DNA of 64,000 bases from Bog-756 sp963710495 (GCA_963710495.1 CAVQAI010000010.1:1-64000); one strand, 5' to 3'; shown: positions 50,283 to 59,823, numbered from the stretch's first letter. Numbers and translations: made by a program. The notes: generated by a model from the letters alone, not told the origin.

Positions 50283-52152
50283 TCAGGTGGGGTTGGGCAC
50301 GGGTGCGGTCGGGACCGCTCCGGGTGCACAGGCCCGCGGGTCCCAGGGCTGGAGGTTCGACGTCGTGGGTGTCGGTGTGGCGATCGCGCCCGAGGACGTC
50401 GTAGTCGAAGGGGCCGAAGGAGCGGTCGAGGCCACCACGGATCCCGAGGCGGCCTGGGTCGGGGCGGGGGTGTTGACCGAGAACTGGGTTCCGGTCACCA
50501 CGGTCACGTCCGCGCCGTCGGCGACCTTCGACGGATCGTAGGCCATGATGACCGAGCCGGTCATGGCCCTCGACACCGACTCGGCCGTGGCCTCCGTCGC
50601 CACATCTCGCGAGCCGTAGTAGACGTAGGTCTCGGCCACGTCTCCGGCCGGCGGACTGTCCCCGATGCCGACCACGCGGTAGCCGAGCGCGCCGAGCGCC
50701 GCCGAGGTGTCGGCCGCCGCGTTGGAGGCACCCGTCCCGTTCATCACCGAAACGGTGATGGCCGACGGCGGGGGGAGGGGAGCGCCGGTCATCGAGTCGG
50801 TGTCCGGTCCGATCCCGAGCACAGACTCGATGGCCGCCAAATCCTGCGACTGGGCCGGGAACTCGACGTCGCCGTAGCTGTAGCCCTGGTAGACCAAGCT
50901 CCCACCGGAGCCGTTGGGGTCGGTGACGACCTGGACGGGCAGGGTCAGCTGGGGAACCGAGTTGACGTTGACCGAGTGGAAATCGAGGACCAGGTTGGCC
51001 ATGTCGCTGACCGACCACGACTGGTCGAAGGTGAGGTCGCTCTTGACCGAGTTGATGAGATTGATGTCGGCGATGGGATCACCCAATCCCTGCTTGGCCA
51101 CCGCGCTGCCCAGCACCCGCAGGAACTCGTGGTTGCGCCGGATGCGGGCAAGGTCGCTCTGTGCTTCCTGGGGCCAGGCGTACGGGTCGTTCGGATTCGA
51201 CTGCGGAGTCTCGTAGCGCAGGTGACGGGCCCGGACCACCTGGAGGGCCTGGGTGCCGTTGAGGTGTACGCACGCCGCCGCCCGCTGATTGAGGCCCGAG
51301 CTAACCGGACCGTTGCCGCTCACGCCTCCACCGGTCGGACTCCAGTCGAAGACCGAAACCGGAAAGGACATGTTGATGCCACCGAGGGCCTGGACGATGT
51401 TGGCGAACTGGTCGAAGTTGAGCGAGACGGCGTGCTGGATCGGGATGCCGAAGTCCTCTTCGATGGCCGCCACCAGCTGGGTGATCCCCTGGAAGAGGCC
51501 GGCATCGATCTTGTTCGGGCCCGTGCTGCGGGCATTGGGGATGAAGACGTCGCGCGGGATGGAGAGCAGGGCGAGGCGGTGGTGGGCGGGATCGACGTGC
51601 AGGATCATGATCACGTCGCTGTTGACGCCGGTCACGCCTTGGGAGCACAGCCCGTACACAGGGTTCTGCACAGTGAGCGAGCACCGATCGGTCGATCCCA
51701 CCATCAGGATGTTCTCGCTACCGGCCTCCTGCCCGGAGGTCAGCGTGCCGGCGAGGCCGTGCACTTGGACCCGGTTGAGGTCATGGGTCAGGTAGTAGAC
51801 GTAGCCGGCGCCACCCCCGATGATCACGAGCAGGCCGACCAGCGAGAACACCAGGATGCGCTTGTTCCGGCGGCGGCGTCGGTTGGTCGTCCTCTCCTGA
51901 CGCCGACCACGCCGGGTCGTCGCTCGCTGGATCTCGTCCCCGAGCGCGGCGAGCCCGTCCTCTTTGGCCGCTTCCTCTTTGGCGACTGCCTCTCTGGCGA
52001 CGGCCTCTTTGGCTACTGGCTCTTTGGCTACGGTCTCTTTGGCTACTGGCCTCTTTGGCTGCTTCTGGGCGCGCCTGGGATGCTGCTATCTCCTCACCGA
52101 GCGCGCGCAACCGCTCCTCGCTCGATGAACCCGTTTCCTTCTTGTCGCTCAC
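50283..52152 (-). pseudogene. LCP (LytR-CpsA-Psr) family cell-wall ligase, frameshifted
   Basis: LCP proteins transfer wall polymers such as arabinogalactan or teichoic acid to peptidoglycan outside the membrane. From GTG 52152 the frame reads a cytoplasmic head (SDKKETGSSSEERLRALGEE), then breaks near 52047 inside a pentapeptide repeat. The other frame continues it as VAKEA-type repeats, a basic stretch, a membrane helix (ILVFSLVGLLVIIGGGAG), the LCP domain (NILMVGSTDR, RLALLSIPRDVFIP, NKIDAGLFQG, VRARHLRYE) and a LytR C-terminal domain (ITVSVMNGTGASNAAAD). Removing one base joins them at about 620 residues. The catalytic Arg and Asp residues are intact. Confidence 0.85.
51958..52060 (-). 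repeat. 15-bp imperfect repeats encoding VAKEA
   Basis: About seven 15-bp units of GCCAAAGAGGCNGTA type encode AKEAV, AKETV, AKEPV, AREAV and AKEEA in the cytoplasmic linker of the LCP protein. The unit is a multiple of three, so copy change keeps the frame; the frame break near 52047 is a separate single-base event. Confidence 0.75.
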
Positions 52153-52395
52153 TGGGGCGAGCCTCCGTGGCTTCAACTGCAAGCCGAACCCTGTCCGGTC
52201 GCATGCCGCCGGGACGGGAGGGCCGAGGTTGAAAAGAAGATCGTACCGGGGCCGTCGAGCCGAGAGAGGTCATCCCCCCAGCATGGAGGCTAAGAGCCCG
52301 CTACCCGACGTGATCCATCGAACGCTCCACCGTGGCTGGATCCGCCACGGCTCGACCGCCTCGCCAGGGGGCCCCGGGGTCTGGCACGAGGGGCA

Positions 52396-52422
52396 GACCC
52401 CGGTTGGACGAGCCCCGGGGTC
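52396..52422 (-). terminator. GC hairpin after F420-reductase-like gene
   Basis: GACCCCGG (52396-52403) pairs perfectly with CCGGGGTC (52415-52422) over an 11-base loop, 4 bases past the stop of the minus-strand gene at 52426. Confidence 0.6.
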
Positions 52423-52425
52423 CGT

Positions 52426-53028
52426 TCAGTCCTCCAGCAACTTGAGGGCCAATCGCCGGGTCCCCCTGGCTCTCGACAGGGCGATCCACACCATCAACAG
52501 GCCGTCGACGACGTTGGCTTCTCCGACCCCACCGAGCCACACCGGCCTGAGCCCCACGTCGGCGATGAGCTGTTCCACGGTGACGCGAGGCGGTCCGTCC
52601 GGGCCACAGAAGACCATGTCGGCTTGGACACCGCCGACGACCGGATTGTCGAAGAGCTCCCAGCCCAGGGTGTTGAACGCCCTGAAGTACTGGATACCGG
52701 GAGCCGTCGCCACGATGGCGTCGGCGCTGTTGACGACATCGCCACCGATGTTGTTGGTGGCATCGACGACGATCTTGTCTTCCAGAAGGTTCCCGAGCTC
52801 CGCCACCGTTCCGGCCATCGACACACCAGGCACGGCGAACGCGATCACACTCCCGTGGCTCACCGCCTCGGCAACCGACGTCACGTTCGCCCGGACTCCC
52901 TCGCCCAGCCAACTGAGTGTTCTGCCATCGGGGTGACGTACCCCGAAGGTGACGTCGTGGCCGGCCTCGGCCCACTTACGGCCCAGGGTCCCGCCGATGT
53001 TGCCGACACCAACGATTCCGATGTTCAT
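52426..53028 (-). CDS. F420-dependent NADP reductase-like oxidoreductase
   Basis: A 200-residue Rossmann-fold protein of the F420H2:NADP+ oxidoreductase (NpdG/Fno-like, COG2085) family. The N-terminus MNIGIVGVGNIGGTLGRKWAEAG is the NADP-binding turn, followed by DVTFGVRHPDGRTL, VIAFAVPGVSMAGTV and the family end KIVVDATNNIGGDVVNSADAI with RAFNTLGWELFDNP. It links F420 and NADPH pools, or uses NADPH for another reduction. ATG 53028 has GAGGTGACGAG upstream. Its presence fits an F420-using actinobacterium. Alone in its unit. Confidence 0.82.
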   Translation of the reverse strand: MNIGIVGVGNIGGTLGRKWAEAGHDVTFGVRHPDGRTLSWLGEGVRANVTSVAEAVSHGSVIAFAVPGVSMAGTVAELGNLLEDKIVVDATNNIGGDVVNSADAIVATAPGIQYFRAFNTLGWELFDNPVVGGVQADMVFCGPDGPPRVTVEQLIADVGLRPVWLGGVGEANVVDGLLMVWIALSRARGTRRLALKLLED

Positions 53029-53230
53029 CTCGTCACCTCGAAAGCGAACTGTCACCGCCCACCATGCGTTCGGGCCCAGGCTAGCCAGACCCGGAGAGAT
53101 CAGCCCGGCCGTCGACCCGGCTGAGTCGAGCGCGACTCCTCTGAGATCGCGCCCTCTGAGATCGCGCCCCGCATCGAGCGACGGCGCTGTTGATGGGCTC
53201 GAAGTCTGGGGCGACCGGAACGGAGCAGCG

Positions 53231-54436
53231 CTAGTGCTGACCCTGATGGAGGGATGCCAGTTCGCCCTGGGTCTGTGGGCCGGGGCCGGGATCCATGGCC
53301 TCGCCCTCGCCACCGCCAAGCCGTTGGCGATTCCGATAGGCCCAATACAGCACCCCGAAGAGGGCCAGGAACACGATGTTCAGGTAGGTCGTGTAGTTCC
53401 ACTGGAAGTGAGGAGGGGAGATCGGGCCTGGCTTGACCGTGGGGACCAAGCCGGTGACTCGGAAGAGGCCTTCCGTGATGAGGCCCGCCGCGCTCATCAC
53501 GGCCCAGAACGTCGCCAGCATCCGGAGCATCAACCGGGTGCCGTAGTAGCGCCGGTAGATGAGGAGGAGCGGGAAGGTGATGAGATCGGCGAAGATGAAC
53601 GCCACGACCCCACCGAACGAGATGCCGCCCTTCCACAATGCCGCCGCCAACGGCACGTTGCCGATCGAGCAGACGAAGCTGATGATGGCGATGAAGGGTC
53701 CGACGACGACGTTCTCCAGGCTCGTCCAGAAGCCGTGTCCGTGCAGGAACACGGTGTTCCACAGGCTGGCGGGAACGAGCGTGGCCAGAAATCCGGCGAT
53801 CACATAGCCGATCAGCAGCTCCCGGCGGAGCATGGTGAGATCGGCCATCGTGTAGGTGGCCGCGTCCGCCCAGCCGCCGCTCGAGCGCAGCTTCCTTCCC
53901 CAGGGCTGTTGTTGCAAGGCGGTGTTCTCCGGTGGTCCGTGTTCATGCTCGTGCCCTGCGTCGGCGGTGAGCCGCTCCCGGGCGGCCACGACCAGGCGTC
54001 CGCGCAGCCAGAGGCCTCCGAACGTGACCAGCAACACGATCATGATGGCGCCACCCACGAACTCGCTGACGGCGAACTGCCAACCCAGCAACACGACCAA
54101 GACGATGCCGAGCTCCACCACCAGGTTCGTCGACGCGAACATGAAGACCATGGCCGAGAGGTAGTCGGCTCCTTTGACGAACAGCGACTTGGCCACCGCG
54201 GTGGCGGCATAGGAACAGGAGGAGGACACCATGCCGTACCCCGAGGCCCGTGCCACCGCCGCCGGCCGATGGTCGCCGAGCTTGCGCTGCAAGGACTGGC
54301 GGCTGACGAACGCCTGCACGGCCCCGGAGAGGCCGAATCCCAGGATCAGGGGCCACAGCGTCTCCCAGAACATGAAGAAGCCAGCCCGCAGGCTGCGACC
54401 GATGTCGGTCAGCCAGGGGAGCGTGGCCAGGATCAT
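53231..54436 (-). CDS. Permease, DUF318 (PF03773) family
   Basis: A 401-residue membrane protein of the DUF318/PF03773 permease group: FWETLWPLILGFGLSGAVQAF, GMVSSSCSYAATAVAKSLFVKGA (the conserved SSCSY loop), STNLVVELGIVLVVLLGW and IISFVCSIGNVPLAAALWKGG, with a His-rich cytoplasmic loop (GHEHEHGPP) that may bind metal. About eight to nine helices. The ATG overlaps the CsoR stop (ATGA). Controlled by CsoR, so it is probably a metal (copper-related) exporter, but the substrate is not established. Confidence 0.85.
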   Translation of the reverse strand: MILATLPWLTDIGRSLRAGFFMFWETLWPLILGFGLSGAVQAFVSRQSLQRKLGDHRPAAVARASGYGMVSSSCSYAATAVAKSLFVKGADYLSAMVFMFASTNLVVELGIVLVVLLGWQFAVSEFVGGAIMIVLLVTFGGLWLRGRLVVAARERLTADAGHEHEHGPPENTALQQQPWGRKLRSSGGWADAATYTMADLTMLRRELLIGYVIAGFLATLVPASLWNTVFLHGHGFWTSLENVVVGPFIAIISFVCSIGNVPLAAALWKGGISFGGVVAFIFADLITFPLLLIYRRYYGTRLMLRMLATFWAVMSAAGLITEGLFRVTGLVPTVKPGPISPPHFQWNYTTYLNIVFLALFGVLYWAYRNRQRLGGGEGEAMDPGPGPQTQGELASLHQGQH

Positions 54437-54735
54437 GAACGAACCAGCCTCGCAATGGCCGACGAGGCCTCATCGATCTTGGTTCGGGCTCCCGCCCCGC
54501 CGGCCGCGGCCGCTTCCACCACGCAGTTGGCCAGATGGTCGTCCAGAAGCTCCAGCGAGACCGACTGAAGTGCCCGGGTCACGGCGGCGACCTGCTCCAG
54601 CACGTTGATGCAGTAGCGATCCTCGTCGATCATCCGCTGGAGGCCGCGAACCTGCCCTTCGATGCGGCGGAGCCGCTTCTGAATGGCCTCCTTGTCAGAC
54701 GCGTAGCCGGTACGAGGTTGTGTCGTCGAGCCCAT
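54433..54735 (-). CDS. csoR: CsoR-family copper-sensing repressor
   Basis: A 100-residue DUF156/CsoR protein with KEAIQKRLRRIEGQVRGLQRM. The copper ligands C42, H67 and C71 (YCINVL and DDHLANC) are all present, which distinguishes CsoR from RcnR, FrmR and CstR. It is an all-helical tetrameric repressor that leaves DNA on Cu(I) binding. ATG 54735 is set by the fold; longer frames run through the operator. Coupled to the permease gene, its likely target. The operator 54745-54761 lies directly upstream. Confidence 0.93.
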   Translation of the reverse strand: MGSTTQPRTGYASDKEAIQKRLRRIEGQVRGLQRMIDEDRYCINVLEQVAAVTRALQSVSLELLDDHLANCVVEAAAAGGAGARTKIDEASSAIARLVRS

Positions 54736-54744
54736 GATCTGACT

Positions 54745-54761
54745 ATACCCCCCTGAGGTAT
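54745..54761. promoter_or_regulatory. CsoR operator
   Basis: ATACCCCCCTGAGGTAT is a pseudo-palindrome with a GC-rich centre and TA ends, the form reported for CsoR operators, 10 bases before the csoR start. It supports autoregulation of csoR-permease by copper. Confidence 0.75.
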
Positions 54762-54836
54762 TGGCCAGACCGGGAGACGGCGGCTTCGGCGTCGTGGCAG
54801 GTCTCGGCCAGGGCAAGGCCTTGGGCTGCTCGGGAG

Positions 54837-55463
54837 CTAAGCCGGCCTCCTCGGTGGTTGCCGGTCGACGGCTGCGTCGAGCAGCGGAGCGAGCTCGTCG
54901 ACCACCACGTCGAGAGGGGCGACACTGCGTCGAACTCGGGCGAGGACGATGGCGCCTTCCAGCGAGCTGATCATGAGGACGGCCAGCTGTGGAGCGCGGT
55001 CCTCCGGCACTCCGGTCCGGGTGAGCGCAGCCTCGAGGGGCTCTTGCCAACCGTCAAAAGCCTGCCCGACCACCTGACGAAGGTGCTCACTCGAAGCGGC
55101 GACGTCCGCCGCGGCGGCGACGAGTGGACAACCCGCCTCGAAGCCTTGGGCGATGAACTGATCCCGCCAGCGGTGGACGATGCCGGCGAAGAGCCGGGCT
55201 GGCGTGGCGGGATCGAGCGAGTCGAGCGCCCGTTCCACTCGTCGCCCGGCCGTCGCGCCGCTCCAGAGCAGAGCCTCGGCGACGAGCTGGTCCTTCCCCC
55301 CGGGGAAGTAGCTCTGCAGCGAGCCTCGAGGAGCGCGTGCGTGGTTCACGACGGCGCGCATTCCCGTCCCGGACACACCTTGGGCCCGGATGAGCTCGGC
55401 GGCGCTGTGGACGATCCGCTCCCGTGGGCCCGCGACCGCCGTCTCGCGTGGGCCCTCAGCCAT
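54837..55463 (-). CDS. TetR-family regulator, LmrA/YxaF-like
   Basis: A 208-residue regulator: RERIVHSAAELIRAQG, TGMRAVVNHARAPRGSLQSYFPGGKDQLV, then GCPLVAAAADVAASSEHLRQ and PQLAVLMISSLEGAIVLARV. The GSLQSYFPGGKDQL stretch and C-terminal pattern are typical of LmrA/YxaF-like TetR proteins that respond to drugs or flavonoids. I use the ATG at 55463 (MAEGPRE); the frame is open to ATG 55499, but that start lies inside the operator. Divergent from the GNAT/nitronate-monooxygenase frame. Confidence 0.85.
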   Translation of the reverse strand: MAEGPRETAVAGPRERIVHSAAELIRAQGVSGTGMRAVVNHARAPRGSLQSYFPGGKDQLVAEALLWSGATAGRRVERALDSLDPATPARLFAGIVHRWRDQFIAQGFEAGCPLVAAAADVAASSEHLRQVVGQAFDGWQEPLEAALTRTGVPEDRAPQLAVLMISSLEGAIVLARVRRSVAPLDVVVDELAPLLDAAVDRQPPRRPA

Positions 55464-55485
55464 CCCGGGTACCGTGGCCTTGACC

Positions 55486-55533
55486 ATGACAGTCGTCATG
55501 ATTCATACTCGTACAGTATATGACACTTGTCAT
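55486..55533. promoter_or_regulatory. Paired dyads between divergent TetR and GNAT/NMO genes
   Basis: Two 14-bp sites ATGACAGTCGTCAT (55486-55499) and ATGACACTTGTCAT (55520-55533) share the form ATGAC-N4-GTCAT and lie 34 bases apart on one face of the helix. They cover both apparent upstream start codons, so they are likely TetR operators and the true starts lie inside. Confidence 0.6.
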
Positions 55534-57131
55534 GACCGACCGGGGACGCCGATCAGTCGCCGACCTGGAACTCCACCCCCTGGTGGCGGGGGAGATTCCC
55601 GAGCTGTTGCGGATGCTGGCCCGCTGCTCGAGGCTCTCGCTCTTCCACCGTTTCCACGGCTTCAGCGACGGCGTGGCCCATACGCGTCTGCTCGCCTCCC
55701 GAGCGGACTCCAGCACGGTCGGGTGTTGGTCAGGAGAGCGCTGCGTGGGATTCGGAACGCTGGCCGGACCTGCCGGTAACGTCCATGTCGGCGTGCTGGT
55801 CGAGGACACATGGCAGCAGATTGGGGTGGGGAAACGGATCTTCTCAGCCCTGGTGGACACGGCACGCGCCGCGCTCGTGGACGAGCTGCATGCCGATGTG
55901 CTGGGCGAGGACGGCTTCGTCCTGCCCCTCCTGGCCCAGGCCGGTCGCCTGCATGTGAACCTGGACGTCGGGGGTGTATTCGGTGCGGGTCGACGTCCGG
56001 CGCCGTTCGGCATCCCGGTTCGGGGCCGACGGGGCCGGTGCATGAACTCGGTACCGCGGCGTGACGCCGGACAACTCTTCGGGATCGAGCTGCCCATCGT
56101 CCTCGGTCCCATGGCAGGTGGACCATCGACGCCGCGGCTGGCCGCGGCGGTCTCGAACGCCGGCGGGCTCGGCTCACTGGGCGAGGGCTACCGGACGCCC
56201 GCTGAGATCCGAGCCGATATTCGAGCGGTTCGCTCATTGACCGACCGGCCGTTCGCCGTCAACCTGTTCGCTCCCGAGCCCGTCGATGTCGACGCCGGCT
56301 CGGTCCGGCGGGCGATCGAGGCCCTGGCGCCCTACCGCCGGGAACTGGGCCTGCCTCCCCAGGTCCCCCCCGAACGGTTCGCCCAGGACTTCGGCGAGCA
56401 GCTGGAGGCCGTCCTCGAGGAGGAAGCTCCCGTCTTCACCTCCACCTTCGGGCTCCTACCGGACGGGGCCATGGATGCGCTGCACCGGTCGGGCACGGTG
56501 GTGGGTGGCACGGCGACGACGCCGGCCGAGGCGAGAGCCATCACCGGGAACGGGGCCGACTTCGTCGTGGCCCAGGGTGCCGAGGCCGGAGGCCATCGAG
56601 GGAGCTTCTTGGCGTCGGGGAAGGGCGAGGACCTCATCGGGCTGGTTGCCTTGGTGCCCGCCGTACTCGATGTCGCCGACGTCCCGGTGGTGGCGGCGGG
56701 AGGCATGGCCGACGGACGGGGCATCGCCGCCGCCCTGGTGCTCGGAGCGAGCGCCGCCCAGCTCGGCACGGCGTTCCTGCTCTGTCCGGAAGCCGGCACG
56801 AACCGCGCCTATCGCCAGGCGCGTCGCATCGGCCTGCCCGGAGGACACCGTGATCACGCGGGCGTTCTCCGGCCGCCGGGCCCGGGGTATCGCCAACCGG
56901 CTCGCCGCCGACCTCGCCGGCCGCACGGACCTGCCGCCCTATCCCGTCCTCAACGCCCTCACACGGGAGTTGCGGGAGACGGCTGCAGCCCGGGGCGATT
57001 CGAGCGTTCTGTCGCTGTGGGCCGGACAGGGGGTCGGAGCGCTGAGAGCGGTGCCCGCCGGTGAGCTGGTGGAACTGCTGGCCGGGGAGACGAGCCGGTC
57101 GTTCGAGCGATCGGGCGGGGCACTCCGATGA
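55520..57131 (+). pseudogene. GNAT acetyltransferase joined to nitronate monooxygenase, frameshifted
   Basis: Residues 1-150 are a GNAT domain (VGFGTLAGPAGNVHVGVLVEDTWQQIGVG, with QIGVGKRIFSAL as acyl-CoA loop). From ATG 56042 a nitronate monooxygenase follows (GIELPIVLGPMAGGPSTPRLAAAVSNAGGLG, then DFVVAQGAEAGGHRG with the active-site His, DVPVVAAGGMADGRGIAAAL, GASAAQLGTAFLLCPEA), an FMN enzyme that oxidises nitronates. They share a frame without a stop between them. Near 56838 a single-base slip moves the frame to DTVITRAFSGRRARGIANRL and the end at 57131. Either a true fusion or two genes merged by an indel. Confidence 0.75.
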
Positions 57132-57168
57132 CCGTGCCGGCAGCGGTCTGCCCGCCGCAGGCCTGACC

Positions 57169-58044
57169 GTGTCGCCCCGGAGTCGGCGTCCGAGCGGCCG
57201 GCAGGCCCGCCTGGTGTGGCAATGCCTCGAGCACCTGCATGCGGTCACCTACTTCGACGCCGGCTGCCGCCAGGCGGCCACATCGGTGGGTCTACGCGGC
57301 TTTTGGATGGGATACTTCGGCTCGCGGGCGGCGCCACTCGGGCCGGTCGGACCCGGTGTGGTCGAGGCGCTGTTCTTCAACTTCTCCCCGGCCATGGTGA
57401 GGCGTTCGATCCCCGATGCCTGGTCTCGTTCCGAGCCGTCCAGCATCATCGAGGCCCGCGGCCGGGCCGCCGCCGTTGCCCTTCGGGACCTCGTTCCCGG
57501 AATCGAGGAGGTGGCGCTCGACGTCAACGCTCGACTCGAGACCTGTGTCGCCGGGGCTGCCGGTTCGGCCCGCCCCCTGTTCTGTGCGAACCGCGATGTG
57601 GAGGGGTCCGACGATGCCGTGTCCCGTCTGTGGCAATTGGCAACGACGCTTCGGGAGCACCGCGGCGATGCACACGTAGCCGCCCTGGCGGCAGGAGGGC
57701 TGAGTGGCTGCGAGCCCCATCTCCTTCTGGTCGCCGAACGCGGCTATCCACCCAGTGTGCTCCAGGACAACCGGGGCTGGACCCCCGAGGAATGGGGCGC
57801 ATCGCGAGACGCCCTCGTCGAGCGAGGTCTCATCGCTCGTGACGGGGATTTGAGCCAGGCCGGGCAGCGACTGCGGGACGGGATCGAGGCGACCACCGAT
57901 CATTTGGCGGCGGCCGCCTATGACCCGATCGGGGGTGCGGGCCTGGACCATCTCATCGAGCAGCTCCACTCGCCGGCCGCCGTCGTGGCCGGGTCCGGGG
58001 TGATCCCCTATCCCAATCCCATCGGGCTCCCACCGGTGCGGTGA
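57169..58044 (+). CDS. SCO6745/SalK-like protein
   Basis: A 291-residue protein of the actinobacterial SCO6745 family (also called SalK or helix-turn-helix family): CLEHLHAVTYFDAGCRQAATS, VGLRGFWMGYFGSRAAPLGPVG, ALFFNFSPAMVRRSIPDAWS, and a C-terminal GGLSGCEPHLLLVAERGYPPSV region, all family hallmarks. No biochemical role is established. GTG 57169 is used because similarity starts with the RLVWQCLEHLH helix; upstream frame belongs to the NMO gene. Possibly co-transcribed with the NMO gene (38-base gap). Confidence 0.82.
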   Translation: MSPRSRRPSGRQARLVWQCLEHLHAVTYFDAGCRQAATSVGLRGFWMGYFGSRAAPLGPVGPGVVEALFFNFSPAMVRRSIPDAWSRSEPSSIIEARGRAAAVALRDLVPGIEEVALDVNARLETCVAGAAGSARPLFCANRDVEGSDDAVSRLWQLATTLREHRGDAHVAALAAGGLSGCEPHLLLVAERGYPPSVLQDNRGWTPEEWGASRDALVERGLIARDGDLSQAGQRLRDGIEATTDHLAAAAYDPIGGAGLDHLIEQLHSPAAVVAGSGVIPYPNPIGLPPVR

Positions 58045-58099
58045 CCATGGGCCGCGTCGGCGGTCGGGGACCGGCGTGTTACGCCCGTCCCGGCGCCGG

Positions 58100-59206
58100 C
58101 TATCCCGTGGCGCGGTCCTGGGCCACGGCGTCGAGGGTGCCGTACTCCTCGGCGGTGTCGACCCAGTTCTCGAACTGGATCACGCCGATGTCGGCGAAGC
58201 GTTGGCGCAGCCAGCCGTCCCCGGCGTCGAGCAGACCGAGCTTCTTGCAGTTGGGGACGATCTTCGAGAACAGCAAGGCCTGGAACACGTCTTCGTCGGG
58301 ATTGTGGTGCGCGGTGATGAACTTGATCACGGCCCGGGGATCGGCACCGAGCCGCTCCCACACTTCCGGGGCGTAGAAGCGGTTGCGCAAGGCCAGGGCC
58401 GCCTCGAAGGCGAACTCCTGGCGGCTGAGGATCTCCTCGTGGGACAGGTCGGCGTAGAACTCCTTGAGGGACAGCACACCGAAGGCCACGTGCCGAGCCT
58501 CGTCGCTCATCACGTAGCGGAGGAGCTGCTTGAGGAGGGGCTCGGTGGTGATGGAGTGCATCATGCCGAAGGCCGCCAGGGCCAGGCCCTCGACCATGAT
58601 CTGCATGCCCAGGTAGGTGATGTCCCAACGGCTGTCCTGGATGATGCGGTCGAGCAGCCCACCGAGGTTGGGGTTGATCGGGTAGGCCCCGCCCATCTTC
58701 TCCTCGATGTAGCGGGCGAACACCTCGACGTGGCGGGCCTCGTCCATCACCTGGGTGGCGGCGTAGTACTTGGCGTCGATCCAAGGCACGGTGGCGGTGA
58801 TGAGGCCGGTGCAGGCCAGCGCCCCTTGCTCACCATGGAGGAATTGGGACAGCAGCCACGTCTGCTGTTCGACGGCGAATCGGCTCCACTCCTGCTTGCC
58901 CCAGGCCGCCAGTGGCGAGCTCTCCAGGTCGACCAGCATGTTGAAGCGGGCGTTGGCCCCGCCGAACTCGGCGGCCAGCCGCTCGTTGTCGACCTCCAGG
59001 TCCCACGGGAGGTCGGTCTTGCCGTTCCACTGCGAGGTCTTGGCCTTCTCGTAGAGCTTCTCGAGGGCCGTACGGCTCCGCTCGTAGTCCCAGGTGAAGA
59101 GCACCTCGCTGTGCTGGTCGACGGCGTGGACCACCTCATCGAGGTTGCTGCGGTTGGCGCCGATGATGGTGTCGACGTCGTTCACGTCGCGCTCCAACGC
59201 AGTCAT
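58100..59206 (-). CDS. Ferritin-like diiron protein
   Basis: A 368-residue protein of the ferritin-like superfamily, probably a diiron oxygenase. Four-helix metal ligands are visible: E126 (HGEQGAL), D155-H159 (DEARHVEVFARY), E206 (MVEGLALAAF) and D235-H239 (DEARHVAFGVLSL). The duplicated DEARH motif is typical. Substrate unknown; fatty-acid or small-molecule oxidation is possible. ATG 59206 overlaps the TetR stop (ATGA at 59203-59206), and a GAGGACAC site is near. Probably controlled by that TetR. Confidence 0.88.
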   Translation of the reverse strand: MTALERDVNDVDTIIGANRSNLDEVVHAVDQHSEVLFTWDYERSRTALEKLYEKAKTSQWNGKTDLPWDLEVDNERLAAEFGGANARFNMLVDLESSPLAAWGKQEWSRFAVEQQTWLLSQFLHGEQGALACTGLITATVPWIDAKYYAATQVMDEARHVEVFARYIEEKMGGAYPINPNLGGLLDRIIQDSRWDITYLGMQIMVEGLALAAFGMMHSITTEPLLKQLLRYVMSDEARHVAFGVLSLKEFYADLSHEEILSRQEFAFEAALALRNRFYAPEVWERLGADPRAVIKFITAHHNPDEDVFQALLFSKIVPNCKKLGLLDAGDGWLRQRFADIGVIQFENWVDTAEEYGTLDAVAQDRATG

Positions 59207-59823
59207 GTGTCCTCCTCATTTCGCAACTCGGCGACGAGACGATTGATGAACGACGCCCAGGCGTCGGAGTCGGTGTGCGGTAGGTCGAGCGTCTGCACCA
59301 TCAACGAGCCGAGCCCCAGCATCAGACAGAAGCGGGCGACCACCGAAGGTTCGACGTCATCGACCACGTCACCGGCGGACTGGGCCAGGCGGACGAAGTC
59401 GGACAGCAGGTGCTCCTGTCTGGAGGCCTCCCGCACCAGGACGGCGGCGACCTCCCGGTCCCGGCTCGAAGCCAGGATCATCTCGGCCAGCAGCGGTGAG
59501 GCCGGGGGGCGGTCGTTCAGCTGCTCTCCCCGGGCGGCGATGAGGTCCAAGACACCCCCGGGTTGGCGACTGGCCATCAGCTGGGCCAGATCGGCGGCGC
59601 TGTGACGCTCCACCACGGCGGCGAGGAGCTCGGCCTTGGACTCGTAGTGGTTGTAGATCGCCCCGACACTCAGATCGGCCGTCTTGGCGATGTGCGCCAC
59701 CCGCGCCCCCTCGAAGCCCGACTCGGCGAACACGGCGGCCGCCGCGCCCAACACCCGCTCCCGAGTCTCTTCCGGGCTCAATCCGGCCACTCGACCCACA
59801 GTTCCATCATAATGAACACTCAT
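59203..59823 (-). CDS. TetR-family regulator
   Basis: A 206-residue regulator: RERVLGAAAAVFAESGF, GARVAHIAKTADLSVGAIYNHY, ESKAELLAAVVERH. The C-terminal region (PSVVARFCLMLGLGSLMVQT) is common in actinobacterial TetR proteins near oxidoreductases. ATG 59823 overlaps a dyad; GTG codons at residues 9 and 12 are alternatives. Coupled to the diiron gene, its probable target. Confidence 0.88.
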   Translation of the reverse strand: MSVHYDGTVGRVAGLSPEETRERVLGAAAAVFAESGFEGARVAHIAKTADLSVGAIYNHYESKAELLAAVVERHSAADLAQLMASRQPGGVLDLIAARGEQLNDRPPASPLLAEMILASSRDREVAAVLVREASRQEHLLSDFVRLAQSAGDVVDDVEPSVVARFCLMLGLGSLMVQTLDLPHTDSDAWASFINRLVAELRNEEDT

